Source: Desulfobacteraceae bacterium (lineage in GTDB: Bacteria > Desulfobacterota > Desulfobacteria > Desulfobacterales > Desulfosarcinaceae). Taken from it: a stretch of 64,000 nt of DNA. The notes under the pieces are model-generated. The model was not told where the DNA came from and ran no database searches. It saw only the letters and a program-made list of their open reading frames with translations. Of the stretch, positions 1 through 8,146 are shown piece by piece. The stretch lies in the NCBI GenBank assembly GCA_024230435.1, contig JAAERL010000145.1:1-64000 (forward strand), in the 5' to 3' direction. Position numbers and translations under genes: made by a program. Position 1 is the stretch's first letter; each line of letters begins with the position of its first letter.

Positions 1-20
1 ACCCAAGGACCAAACGCCAT
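1..20 (-). CDS. 5' end of a second copy of the small peptide gene (partial)
   Basis: The ATG at 20-18 on the minus strand opens a frame reading M-A-F-G-P-W and continuing past position 1. The same first residues begin the complete 52-residue frame at 428-270. It is therefore a paralogous or tandemly duplicated copy cut by the window edge. Its function is unknown. Confidence 0.4.
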
Positions 21-176
21 GTCTGCCCACCACCACGCACCGGCGCAGACCTTAACGATCCAAAACAAAACAGCGATCCAAGAAGGCCGGTTAATCTTCT
101 TCTTAGATCGCCGTTATTTATTGTTTCGTGCGGCCTTTTGTCGGCTTGATGGATCGTTAAGCCGACCTACGCCGCT
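1..176. repeat. Tandem repeat unit, copy 1 (partial at window edge)
   Basis: This segment recurs almost exactly at 409-586, so the unit period is about 408 bp. It contains two strong stem-loops. The first pairs 73-85 with 99-111 (13 bp, one G-U type mismatch). The second pairs GTCGGCTT at 140-147 with AAGCCGAC at 159-166. Both stems are kept in the second copy. On the minus strand, the segment carries the start of a small reading frame (MAFGPWV) that runs off the window edge. Confidence 0.9.
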
Positions 177-269
177 ATAGGTAAGACAGCGTTTTTTTCA
201 TGCGATTACCTTGCCCATGTTGACCATCTCTTTCAAGATAGTACTTTTAACGTTTTTTCTTTTTTAGTA

Positions 270-428
270 TTATAGCAATAAAGACATGCGGCCTTTTTTC
301 ATTACTGCACGAATAATTGGGCCTGCTTTCTCATTAGCCATTTGCAATAAATCATATTCAGCTTTAAGTAGGGCAGCTCCAGCAATTGAAATTTTAGCGC
401 CTATGCCAACCCAAGGACCAAACGCCAT
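270..428 (-). CDS. Small unrecognised peptide (52 aa), tandemly duplicated
   Basis: I do not recognise a family. The start is taken at the ATG at 428 because the tandem copy at the window edge conserves the residues after this Met. The N-terminal part is rich in Gly, Ala and Ile (GIGAKISIAGAALL), the middle is an amphipathic helix-like stretch, and the tail is basic (KKGR) followed by leucines. No clear Shine-Dalgarno is seen. The region upstream on the minus strand (429-586) carries the two conserved stem-loops of the repeat unit, which could be RNA structures in a leader. It could be a small membrane-active peptide or a decayed gene end; expression is unproven. Confidence 0.4.
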   Translation of the reverse strand: MAFGPWVGIGAKISIAGAALLKAEYDLLQMANEKAGPIIRAVMKKGRMSLLL

Positions 429-586
429 GCCAGCCCACCACCGGCGCACCAACACAGACCTTCACGATCCAAAACAAAAACAGCGATCCAAGAAGGCCGG
501 TTAATCTTCTTCTTAGATCGCCGTTATTTATTGTTTCGTGTGACCTTTTGTCGGCTTGATGGATCGTTAAGCCGACCTACGCCGCT
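409..586. repeat. Tandem repeat unit, copy 2
   Basis: Near-identical to 1-176 over its length. The same stem-loops are present, the second pairing GTCGGCTT at 550-557 with AAGCCGAC at 569-576. The small differences between copies lie mainly in the stretch around 430-455, while the hairpins are unchanged, which suggests the structures matter or that the duplication is recent. Confidence 0.9.
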
Positions 587-723
587 TTTACCTCCCAGTA
601 TTTTTTTCCTATATCTGATTAGGGGTATGGTGAATATTCGGGGATGGATCCCCTTTCCCCTTACGATTTGTGTTGTTCCCATATCGGGAGTTGTCATAAA
701 ATATCAGAATTTTCAGTTCACAA

Positions 724-764
724 AGTCAACAACCCTTCGGTCTTTAGCCGAGGGGTTGTTGACT
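724..764. repeat. Near-perfect 17-bp palindrome (IS200/IS605-type end hairpin?)
   Basis: AGTCAACAACCC at 724-735 pairs with GGGTTGTTGACT at 753-764. The stem continues with TTCGG/CCGAG, leaving a seven-base loop (TCTTTAG). A related sequence (AGTCAACAACCCC) begins at 61297 in front of the IscB remnant. Hairpins of this kind are typical subterminal structures of IS200/IS605-superfamily elements and derived non-autonomous elements. No transposase accompanies this copy. Confidence 0.6.
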
Positions 765-1486
765 AACGATAGAGCAGGCAGTTGCAAATCCTGTCCAATA
801 GGAGACAATTTTAAGTTAACGAAACCAAACGACATCAAAACATGAGAAAAAACGAGTCGCAAAACTCCAAACTATAGATATTATGCGTACAGTTGATGGT
901 GGAAAGTCGTTGTCAGAATCGGCTCCTACATTTTTTGCAAAACTTAATATTATAAATTTGAATTTGCACGTTAAAATTCTTAAAGTTTACATTTTATCGG
1001 ATAAATTAACTATTAATATATATCAACATTCTAATATTCTTAACTAACACAGTTTACAAAATTTCGGTAATTATAACCATTCTAATTGTTACCTTGGGTT
1101 AAAACGTAAAAAATTATCAAAAAGCCACGTGGGAAAGAGGCTTTTTGTCTTTATCGAGTGTAAAATTGGAATATCGCCTCCCCGGCATATCAATCAAATG
1201 GCTTAGGTAAAATTTATCACACGCCTTTTCATATATCTTGATTTTAAACGAATTTTCCTGTTTCATCAATGGACACTATCTTGGGCGCTCTTGTATGGCT
1301 GCGAAACTTTGGGATTGCATAAAGGCTATGTGATCCGGTATAGTATTTAGAATATTCAATAACAAAAGCCATCAAGTAAAGACAGGAGCAAATAAAACTC
1401 AGGTTTTGTAAAACGGGGACCGAAAGCGGGTTTTAAAGCGCCGCGCCGGATTCCGATCACATTTAGGGTCGCGGGGGGATAAAAAA
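765..1486. other. Intergenic stretch without recognised gene
   Basis: About 720 bp with no supported coding region apart from the hairpin at 1118-1147. The part from 940 to 1080 is very A+T rich. The last 100 bp before the kinase-like gene are G+C rich and end in GGGGGGAT, which serves as the ribosome binding site of that gene. Confidence 0.5.
1118..1147. terminator. Hairpin with flanking A/T tracts (bidirectional terminator)
   Basis: CAAAAAGCC at 1118-1126 pairs with GGCTTTTTG at 1139-1147 across a 12-base loop. The A run on the left and T run on the right fit an intrinsic terminator usable on both strands, but no gene ends immediately next to it. Confidence 0.55.
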
Positions 1487-2302
1487 ATGGCAATTATTAC
1501 TATTTCAAGGGGCTGCTACAGCCACGGCAAAGAAGTCGCTGAAAGGCTGGCCGAAAGACTAAATTATGAGTGTATTTCCAGGGAAGTGTTATTGGAGGCA
1601 TCGGAAGAATTTAATATTCCTGAGATTAAACTCGAACGAGCTATTCATGATGCGCCCTCAATTCTTGAAAGCTTTTTTTACGGAAAAGAGAAATATGTAG
1701 CTTATATTCGTTCGGCGTTGCTAAACCATATTAGAAAAGACAACGTTGTTTATCATGGATTGGCGGGACATTTTTTTGTTCAAAATATTCAACATGTATT
1801 GCATGTAAGAATTATTGCGGATTCAGAAGACCGAATCAAAGAGGAAATGAAAAGGGAAAACATCTCCTATGACCGGGCGCGCAACATGATAAGCAAAGAT
1901 GATGCCGAACGACGTAAATGGAGTCAAAATTTATATTTTACCGATCCTTGGGATCCAAATTTTTACGATGTGATACTGCAAATTAAGACCTTGTCCGTGG
2001 ATGATGCGGTAGATATCATTTGCGAATCAGTTAAAAAATCTTGCTTTAAAACAACGCCCGAGTCTCAGAAGGCTTTGGACGAGGTGGCGTTGGCAGCAAA
2101 AATAGAAGCATTGCTGGTTGAACACTATCCTAAACCTTGCGTTAACGTTAAAGGCAGAGCTATTAACATTCATATCCAAACATCAAAGAAACATGACAAG
2201 GTTGTTAGTGAGATTAAAAAAGTAGTAGGAGAAAATCAAGGTTACATGGTAGAAGTCCAGACCGATCCTCCGGTTTCGACTGCACCCTGGGGCCGGTTAT
2301 AA
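1487..2302 (+). CDS. Cytidylate kinase-like family protein with BON-like C-terminus
   Basis: 271 aa. The N-terminus has the P-loop of the cytidylate-kinase-like family (G9 to K15, GCYSHGK), in the context ISRG...GKEVAERLAERL that is typical of these proteins. The last residue of the usual GKS/T motif is Glu, so catalysis on CMP is uncertain. Residues about 205-265 form a small alpha/beta segment that resembles a BON domain. The start is the ATG at 1487, preceded by a G-rich ribosome binding site. Relatives of this family are common in Desulfobacterota and their substrate is mostly undefined. The gene stands alone and is followed directly by a MITE-like repeat. Confidence 0.8.
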   Translation: MAIITISRGCYSHGKEVAERLAERLNYECISREVLLEASEEFNIPEIKLERAIHDAPSILESFFYGKEKYVAYIRSALLNHIRKDNVVYHGLAGHFFVQNIQHVLHVRIIADSEDRIKEEMKRENISYDRARNMISKDDAERRKWSQNLYFTDPWDPNFYDVILQIKTLSVDDAVDIICESVKKSCFKTTPESQKALDEVALAAKIEALLVEHYPKPCVNVKGRAINIHIQTSKKHDKVVSEIKKVVGENQGYMVEVQTDPPVSTAPWGRL

Positions 2303-2303
2303 A

Positions 2304-2436
2304 ATATTAGATTTTTTTTCATCTTCAAGGCATGCCAAAGTTGACATACTATACGTATTCGCGCCTTTAGCATAACACACAAGACGGAAAAAAATCGAAG
2401 CTCAATCTGGTATATTCTTTTCCGCCATCGCCTTAA
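2304..2436. repeat. MITE-like repeat, copy A (left end missing)
   Basis: Shares the core TTTTTTTTC[A/G]TCTTCAAGGCATGCC, then CCTTTAGCATAACACACAAGACGG, and ends CCGCCATCGCCTTA. The left terminus found in other copies is absent, because the homology begins immediately after the stop codon of the kinase-like gene. (Core written as two separate segments; key parts at 2319-2345 and 2366-2390.). Confidence 0.85.
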
Positions 2437-2701
2437 TACTATTGTTAATACTATTATAGCGTGCCAGGAAAGGCCGATAAAATGTTTGAAGGCCGTATTT
2501 GCCCACCAGGCTGGCTGCTTGGTTCGATTGCGGTTTTTTTAGTTTATATCCTCTTAGAAGAACCGAGGTATTGATTAAAATAAAGTTAAATCAATTAGTT
2601 GAAATAATTAGAAACGGGCCGGATTAAAACAAAGATGAATATGAAGGAAGGATGAATATCAAGGAAGATAGAATAGACGCATAATTTTTTTTCCTGTTGC
2701 C

Positions 2702-2729
2702 TTGACATCAATTAATTCTACCTTAATTT
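2702..2729 (+). promoter_or_regulatory. Sigma-70-type promoter of the c-di-GMP riboswitch
   Basis: TTGACA at 2702-2707 is followed after 16 bp by TAATTT at 2724-2729. Transcription would begin just before the aptamer at about 2737. Confidence 0.6.
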
Positions 2730-2738
2730 TATAACAAG

Positions 2739-2826
2739 TGAAAAGCAAACCACCTGAAAAGGTGGGACGCAAAGCCGCTGGCCTAAATCTCTTAATCTGA
2801 TGGAGACAAGGTAGCAGGGCTACCTC
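2739..2826 (+). promoter_or_regulatory. Cyclic di-GMP-I (GEMM) riboswitch aptamer, orphan
   Basis: The segment has the class I hallmarks in order: AGCAAACC, a short hairpin CACCTGAAAAGGTG (2751-2764) with a GAAA-type tetraloop, GGGACGCAAAGCC, GGCCTAAA, and a 3' hairpin GGTAGCAGGGCTACC (2810-2824). A T7 tract follows four bases after that hairpin. No coding region follows closely: the next convincing start is at 3742, and a MITE-like repeat sits at 2903-3083 in between. The aptamer looks intact but seems cut off from its original target. Confidence 0.9.
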
Positions 2827-2902
2827 TGTTTTTTTATGCCCACAGAGTGCTAAATAAAAACGATCCTAAACATCCATAAAATCCTATCGGTTAGACCTTC
2901 CT

Positions 2903-3083
2903 ATAAGGCGATTGGCGGAAAAAAATTTAGCATCTTAACAGATACCATATTGGGTTTAGATTTTTTTTCGTCTTCAAGGCATGCCAAAGTTGACATACTT
3001 TACGTATTCGCACCTTTGGCATAACGCACATAGTGGAAAAAAAGCCATGCAAGATGGTATATTCTTTAACAGAAATCGCCTAA
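2903..3083. repeat. MITE-like repeat, copy B (complete, 181 bp)
   Basis: Begins TAAGGCGATTGGCGG and ends GAAATCGCCTA, so the termini are inverted repeats. The internal part carries the two arms found in all copies, around GGCATGCCAAAG and CCTTTGGCATAACGC. It is inserted between the c-di-GMP aptamer and the next gene downstream. Confidence 0.9.
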
Positions 3084-3127
3084 ACGCTTTTCTCAAAAAT
3101 AAATCAATTTTCTGATATATTAGCCAG

Positions 3128-3263
3128 GCAAGATTAAAACGATTTGGACGGATTGTTCACAAGCAAAGGCTTCTCAGAAGACAAAAGGTGTTGTCCCCAA
3201 GAAGCCTTATGATTTGCGCGAAGCTCCCATTTTTAAAAAAGTGGCCGTTGACTATTATAAATA
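3128..3263 (+). pseudogene. Coding-like remnant of an unrecognised protein C-terminus
   Basis: An open frame without a start codon, following an in-frame TAG, reads like real protein: ...WTDCSQAKASQ..., then KKPYDLREAPIFKKVAVDYYK before a TAG (the key residues are at about 3190-3263). It could be the 3' end of the gene once controlled by the riboswitch upstream, displaced by the repeat insertion. The family was not recognised. Confidence 0.3.
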
Positions 3264-3433
3264 GGTCTTGGCTTGCATTTTGGTGTTGAAGCTCGGCAAA
3301 TTCATACCTAGATAATAAGCACATATTTAAAAAATTAAAGATTTGTTACAACAAAATCAGGCTATTTGTTTTACGTTTTACAAAACGGGCAAATCATTTT
3401 AACCGATCCAGGTTATTGATGATATTCTCTCAA

Positions 3434-3457
3434 ATGCTGGTTACGCAGCATTTTTTT
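3434..3457 (+). terminator. Intrinsic terminator
   Basis: ATGCTG at 3434-3439 pairs with CAGCAT at 3446-3451 and runs into a T tract to 3457. It lies downstream of the riboswitch/remnant region and upstream of the YdjM-like gene, so it separates the two. Confidence 0.65.
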
Positions 3458-3741
3458 ATCCTATATGCCAGCAAGACTCCCAGTATAAAGGATAAAGGGT
3501 ATTGGGGGCAAATTGATGTTTATCTGAACAACCACTGCCGAGCCGATATCAGTTATGGCGTCTGACCTGAATGTATGGCAAAATATTATTCGGATTTATA
3601 AAATTAATTTTCAATTATTTCCCCCCCAAGGTTGATTTTTTATTTAAAATCAGATTATTAAGCACAGCTATTGGTTGTTGGCCGTTATTGTCGATCATAA
3701 GGCGTATGATGCCTTTTTGCATATCAGGAGCAGCAAAAGAA

Positions 3742-4191
3742 ATGTTGAAACAAACCCATCTGTTTGCCGGGACAGTTCTTGTTGAAGGATTCCTTCTCTA
3801 TAATAACCTTGACCTGGAAAATGTAGTGCATCCCAGGGTTTTCGCCGAAAACGCCCCAGCCATCGGGGCTGCAATGATAGGTTCGATTTTTCCTGATATT
3901 GATATAAAAATATCCGGCTTGTCTCACCGTACATTAACCCATTGGCCGCTGCTTTACGGTTTTGGTATTTTAGCTGCAAAATGGTCGTCAGATAAAATTG
4001 TTATGATGTTTTGTTTAGGGTGCCTGATGCATATTTTTCTGGACGCTTTTACGAAAAGAGGGGTTCCCGTTTTCCATCCGTTTGGTAAAAAATACGGTGT
4101 CAAATTAGTGCGTGTCGGAGGTATAAGCGAGATGTTTTTTTGTCTGGTGATTTTTATTGCCGCATTGGGGTTATGGCAATTTTGGCACTAA
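3742..4191 (+). CDS. YdjM-like membrane-bound metal-dependent hydrolase family protein
   Basis: 149 aa from the ATG at 3742, chosen because AGGAG lies at 3726-3730 and the longer frame (from 3571) adds an unlikely N-terminus. The family signature is present: FPDID after a small hydrophobic segment, then HRTLTHW, then a membrane helix with HIFLDAFTKRGV, and a final helix near the C-terminus (FFCLVIFIAALGL). The conserved His and Asp residues are those thought to bind metal in the DUF457/YdjM family. It is an inner membrane protein of unclear reaction. It stands alone. Confidence 0.8.
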   Translation: MLKQTHLFAGTVLVEGFLLYNNLDLENVVHPRVFAENAPAIGAAMIGSIFPDIDIKISGLSHRTLTHWPLLYGFGILAAKWSSDKIVMMFCLGCLMHIFLDAFTKRGVPVFHPFGKKYGVKLVRVGGISEMFFCLVIFIAALGLWQFWH

Positions 4192-4317
4192 AATCTCAGG
4201 AAAAAGACCTTTAAGGCTTCATCCGGTTTTTGATATAGATGGATTGTCTCAGGCGGCTGGTCTAAAACCGCCCCGAGAAAAGTTGCTGTATATGAACTGA
4301 AAAATGGCTAAAATCGA

Positions 4318-4521
4318 TTAAGCTTCTTTATCTTTTTCGATTTTATCCTGTTCCGGTTCGATTTTATCCTGTTCCGGTTTTTGCTCATCATTTGAGGCGG
4401 AACGGAAATTTTTTATGGCCTTGCCCAGGCCCCCGCCAATTTCCGGCAGCTTTCCCACTCCAAAAATAATAAGGATAATCACCAGGATAATAATCAGTTC
4501 AGGCATTCCAATACCAAACAT
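4318..4521 (-). CDS. tatA: Twin-arginine translocase subunit TatA/TatE
   Basis: 67 aa. It has one N-terminal transmembrane helix (residues about 7-22), the hinge and amphipathic helix motif [20 protein letters not shown], and an acidic/lysine tail. The tail contains a tandem PEQDKIE repeat, encoded by a 21-bp direct duplication near 4340-4380. TatA oligomers form the pore that passes folded proteins over the inner membrane. No tatB or tatC is adjacent, as is common in Desulfobacterota where tatA often stands alone. Confidence 0.93.
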   Translation of the reverse strand: MFGIGMPELIIILVIILIIFGVGKLPEIGGGLGKAIKNFRSASNDEQKPEQDKIEPEQDKIEKDKEA

Positions 4522-4852
4522 ACGGTACTCCTTACGCTATAACGTTTACCTAAATTAGAAACGGGACTATACCATCGGGGCGGCGATAGTGTCAATTAAA
4601 GGTGTCTACAGATGCGGCAGTGGATACATTTTATTTCGCAAGGCCCTTAAAGGAAAACAAATTTGATTTTATGCCGTCTTGGATAAACTTTGCCTATAAG
4701 GATTGTGCCGGTCCGGGAAACGTGGGGCTGCCCCAATCCTATGTAATACTTGATACTTGTTAAAGATGATCTGCCGTGCTAACAACATCAGGACACGAAT
4801 TATGCATTGATCACTGCATTAGTGTGGTGTTTTCATATAAGGAGAATTTTTT
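4522..4852. other. Structured 5' leader of the MetE-like gene
   Basis: 330 bp without a gene. The stem GGATTG (4698-4703) / CAATCC (4734-4739) encloses TGCCGGTCCGGGAAAC and GGGGCTGCCCC, making a compact G+C-rich fold in an A+T-rich region. Pieces such as GTGCC, GGGAA and GCTGCCCC resemble parts of a cobalamin aptamer core, but the conserved 3' B12 box is not seen. It may be a degenerate or novel regulatory RNA for the downstream gene. A good Shine-Dalgarno (AAGGAG) lies at 4840-4845. Confidence 0.35.
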
Positions 4853-5920
4853 ATGAATCAATCTTTTAAACCTGCCGGCCGGGCCACGCTGATGGGAAGC
4901 CAGCCACTTGACAACCACGCTGAGGCGACTCGCCTGGCTTTAAATTATACACCGGATATTCCTGCCTGGGTATCATTGCCTGTTTTTGAACATGAGGACA
5001 TGGTACGGCAATTTGCCGCTGGGTTACCCGGCCTGGTGCAACAACAAGGGCGGTTTTATGTAAATCATGCCGCTGATGATTTTGATAATCAATTGGTATC
5101 GTTTTTTGAAGAATTTTTGGCGGTAAGCGAACAAGAAGAGCAATGGAGCAGCTCGCGTTTTGTTTTGGATAAGTACAACGCAACCGGTTTTTTTTCGCTG
5201 ATTGAAGAACTTTCCAGTTCGCGCCTTAAACCATTTGCGATTAAAGGGCAAATTACCGGTCCGTTTACTTTTTGCACGGCCCTGAAAGATCAGGACGGCA
5301 GGCCTGTTTTTTACCATGATGCTCTTAAGGATGCGGCGATAAAAATGATCGCCATGAAGGCCGCCTGGCAGGTTAAACAATTATCGCGGTTTGATGTTCC
5401 CGTTATTATTTTCCTTGATGAACCGGCCTTGGCGGGTTTTGGTTCTTCGGAGTTTATCAGCATTTCCCGAGAAGATATCCAGGCTTGCCTTCAGGAAGTT
5501 ATTGAGTCCATACACCGGCAAGGCGCTTTGGCAGGTCTTCATGTTTGCGCAAACACCGATTGGTCGTTGCTGCTCAAGTCAGAGTTGGACATAATTAATT
5601 TTGATGCTTTTGCCTATTTTGACAAGCTTATCCTTTATGATGAAGAATTAAAAGATTTCTTCAACTCCGGCGGCGTTTTGGCCTGGGGGATTGTGCCTAC
5701 CCTAAAGCCTGAGGTCATCGATGCCCTCACGCTCGATATCTTGTGGCGGGATTGGAAAATAAAAACTGAAAAGCTTAGCTCTTTGGGGATATCCATGGAC
5801 ACGATTCGGGATCAGGCCATAATTACTCCAAGTTGCGGTTGCGGACCGCTGACACCTGCCCGGAGTAAAAAGGTGCTGGAGCTTACCGGAGCGTTAGCTG
5901 AAAAAATAAGGGCTTCATAA
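4853..5920 (+). CDS. MetE/UroD-superfamily methyltransferase-like protein
   Basis: 355 aa. It matches the C-terminal barrel of cobalamin-independent methionine synthase and related corrinoid methyltransferases. The zinc ligands are visible as H230-x-C232 (GLHVCAN) and a Cys in SCGCGPL (328-330), with the substrate-side motif FLDEPAL at 187-193. It is about half the length of MetE and lacks the N-terminal barrel, like archaeal-type or corrinoid-protein-dependent relatives. The exact methyl donor and acceptor cannot be told from sequence. The start is the ATG at 4853 after AAGGAG. It precedes the MoxR/VWA pair by 44 bp, possibly in one transcript. Confidence 0.75.
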   Translation: MNQSFKPAGRATLMGSQPLDNHAEATRLALNYTPDIPAWVSLPVFEHEDMVRQFAAGLPGLVQQQGRFYVNHAADDFDNQLVSFFEEFLAVSEQEEQWSSSRFVLDKYNATGFFSLIEELSSSRLKPFAIKGQITGPFTFCTALKDQDGRPVFYHDALKDAAIKMIAMKAAWQVKQLSRFDVPVIIFLDEPALAGFGSSEFISISREDIQACLQEVIESIHRQGALAGLHVCANTDWSLLLKSELDIINFDAFAYFDKLILYDEELKDFFNSGGVLAWGIVPTLKPEVIDALTLDILWRDWKIKTEKLSSLGISMDTIRDQAIITPSCGCGPLTPARSKKVLELTGALAEKIRAS

Positions 5921-5964
5921 TTTGCCGGCTATAAGGACCGGCCATAAAGAATGGGAAATTAGTC

Positions 5965-6807
5965 ATGACTAAAGCACCCTTTACCGGCGCGACCCAGTAC
6001 GTGCTTGATGAAGAACTCGCCAAGATCGTCAATGTTTCGATGGCCTTGGAGATGCCGCTGCTGCTCAAGGGCGAACCGGGCACGGGAAAAACCATGCTGG
6101 CGCATGCCATTGCCGAAAGCCTTAAAATGCCATTGCTGATTTTGAATGTGAAATCAAGCATGAAGCTGGTCGAAGCGCTTTACCAGTACGATACTTTAAC
6201 CCGGCTCAATGACAGCCGGTTCGGAGACTCCACGCGCGATGTGAGTGATATCGAAGCCTATATCAGAATGGGCAAAATCGGTCAGGCTTTTACTTCCGAT
6301 CAGCGCACCGTGCTGCTGATTGACGAAATCGACAAGGCCGATACCGATTTTCAGGACGACATGCTTGATGTTCTTGATCAAATGGAGTTTGACATTATCG
6401 AGATCGATAAGACCATCCATGCCAAAAACCGTCCGGTGATCATCATTACATCCAATGCCAAAAAAGATCTTTCCGATCCTTTTCTGGGCCGTTGTAATTT
6501 TCACCATATCGCCTTTCCCGATCCGAAGATGATGAGCAAAATTATCCGGGTTCATTTTCCGGATTTGAATAAAACATTGGCACAGAACGCTATCCAGGCT
6601 TTTTACCAGTTGCGCCAGATAGAAAGCATCGAGAAGCGTCCGGCCACCCGTGAATTGATCAACTGGCTAAGGGCCCTGCAAACCGATCCGGATTTTAATC
6701 CCAAGCGATTGGCTAAATACGATTTGCCTTTCCTGGGGGTGCTGTTTAAAAAGAGTTCGGATTTTGTGCAGGCTAACCAGCATGTTCAGCGCCGTTCACG
6801 ATTTTAA
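5965..6807 (+). CDS. MoxR-family AAA+ ATPase
   Basis: 280 aa. Walker A is GEPGTGKT (36-43), Walker B is VLLIDEID with Asp119-Glu120, and sensor 1 lies in the IIITSNAKKDLSD segment. MoxR ATPases act as chaperones that insert metal cofactors or remodel complexes together with a von Willebrand factor A partner. Such a partner is encoded 39 bp downstream, as in CoxD/CoxE-type pairs. The ATP site is intact. Confidence 0.9.
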   Translation: MTKAPFTGATQYVLDEELAKIVNVSMALEMPLLLKGEPGTGKTMLAHAIAESLKMPLLILNVKSSMKLVEALYQYDTLTRLNDSRFGDSTRDVSDIEAYIRMGKIGQAFTSDQRTVLLIDEIDKADTDFQDDMLDVLDQMEFDIIEIDKTIHAKNRPVIIITSNAKKDLSDPFLGRCNFHHIAFPDPKMMSKIIRVHFPDLNKTLAQNAIQAFYQLRQIESIEKRPATRELINWLRALQTDPDFNPKRLAKYDLPFLGVLFKKSSDFVQANQHVQRRSRF

Positions 6808-6845
6808 AGAATCGTTTACGATTTAAAAAATGCAAAGATAAGTAA

Positions 6846-8036
6846 ATGTTTATTGATTTTTTCTTTAAACTTAAAGATCACGGCATACCGGTCAGTCCAA
6901 CGGCTTTTTTGACCTTGCACAAGGCCCTGTCCAACGGTCTGGTTAGTTCTTTGGATGACTTTTATACCGTTTCACGCTGCGTACTGGTGAAAAGCGAACG
7001 GTATTTTGATCTTTACGATCAAGTGTTTGCTCACCATTTTAAAGGTGCTGAACTGCCTGATGAAGAAGGGCTGCTTTTGGATGATATGGCAAGGGCCATG
7101 TTGGAGCAATGGCTTGCAGACCCTAAAACCCTGGCCGATGCCCTTGACATGGATGAACAGGATTTGCAGCGCCTGACGCCCGAAGAACTTATCGAATACT
7201 TCAAACAGCGCCTCAAGGACCAAACCGAACGTCATGACGGCGGCAACCGTTGGATCGGAACGGGCGGGACCTCGCCAGTGGGTCATTCGGGCTACCATCC
7301 GGGCGGAATGCGCGTGGGCGGGATTTCCCGAAACAAATCGGCGCTCAAAGTCGCCATGGAAAGGCGTTTCAAGGATTATTCGCTGCAAGGGCCGCTAACG
7401 CGTCCAATGGTGGGAGAAGCCTTAAAACGGTTGCGGTTTTTGCGTCCCGCCGGTCCAAAAGACCGAATTAACGTCGATAAAACCATTTACCAGACCATGA
7501 AAAACGCCGGTGAAATCGAAATCGTATTTGACCAAACCCTGAAAGACCGGCTCAAGGTCATGCTGGCCATTGACAATGGCGGTTGGTCCATGGACCCTTA
7601 CATACCGGTGGTGCAAACCGTTTTCGATTACGCCCGTGCCCAATTCAAGGAGGTGAAAACCTATTTTTTTCACAACACCATCTATGAAAACATCTGGGAA
7701 GATCCCAACCGTGTTCGCAAACCTCTGCGCATAAAAGAGCTTGTGCGCCGTGATCCCGACACGAGGCTGATACTGGTGGGAGACGCCAGTATGGCGCCCT
7801 ATGAATTGATGGCCCAGGACGGTTCGATTCATATTACCGATCGCAGCGGCCGTTCAAGTCTGGCTTGTCTTAAATTCATCGCTGAAACTTTTGCTCATGC
7901 CGTCTGGCTCAATCCGGTTCCGCGGCATTTATGGAACTATACACGGACCATCAAAGCCATCGGACAGATTTTCCCCATGTTCGAGCTTTCCATTGACGGA
8001 TTGGAAAAGGCCATCACGGAATTGATGAAGAATTGA
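6846..8036 (+). CDS. VWA domain protein, CoxE-like
   Basis: 396 aa. The N-terminal helical half (1-200) resembles CoxE-type proteins and carries a Gly-rich linker (about 131-160: GGNRWIGTGG...). The VWA-like domain starts near 235 with AIDNGGWSM. The canonical MIDAS DxSxS is replaced by D243-N-G-G-W-S248, so metal binding may differ or be weak; such DNGG variants occur in this subgroup. It follows the MoxR ATPase and most likely works with it. The target complex is not apparent in the neighbourhood. Confidence 0.85.
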   Translation: MFIDFFFKLKDHGIPVSPTAFLTLHKALSNGLVSSLDDFYTVSRCVLVKSERYFDLYDQVFAHHFKGAELPDEEGLLLDDMARAMLEQWLADPKTLADALDMDEQDLQRLTPEELIEYFKQRLKDQTERHDGGNRWIGTGGTSPVGHSGYHPGGMRVGGISRNKSALKVAMERRFKDYSLQGPLTRPMVGEALKRLRFLRPAGPKDRINVDKTIYQTMKNAGEIEIVFDQTLKDRLKVMLAIDNGGWSMDPYIPVVQTVFDYARAQFKEVKTYFFHNTIYENIWEDPNRVRKPLRIKELVRRDPDTRLILVGDASMAPYELMAQDGSIHITDRSGRSSLACLKFIAETFAHAVWLNPVPRHLWNYTRTIKAIGQIFPMFELSIDGLEKAITELMKN

Positions 8037-8100
8037 CGTGCTCCCATTTTGGGATTCTGGATTCTGGCAGGCATTGGCGCCATAGACGGTCTTATATCCC

Positions 8101-8136
8101 CTATTCCAAGAGAGGGCGCCCCCTCTCTATGAATAG
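8101..8136. terminator. Hairpin between convergent genes
   Basis: CTATTC at 8101-8106 and AGAGAGGG at 8109-8116 pair with CCCTCTCT at 8121-8128 and GAATAG at 8131-8136, around a CGCC loop. It lies exactly between the stop of the VWA gene and the stop of the ROK gene, so it probably ends both transcripts, although no T tract follows. Confidence 0.6.
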
Positions 8137-8146
8137 TAAAATTAGA

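Noticed and set aside
531-845. Open frame of 104 codons on the plus strand
   Set aside because: It runs across the repeat unit, the palindrome at 724-764 and unrelated sequence, and shows no family features or ribosome binding site.
3571-3741. Extended N-terminus of the YdjM-like protein
   Set aside because: The AGGAG before the ATG at 3742 and the family length favour the shorter protein.
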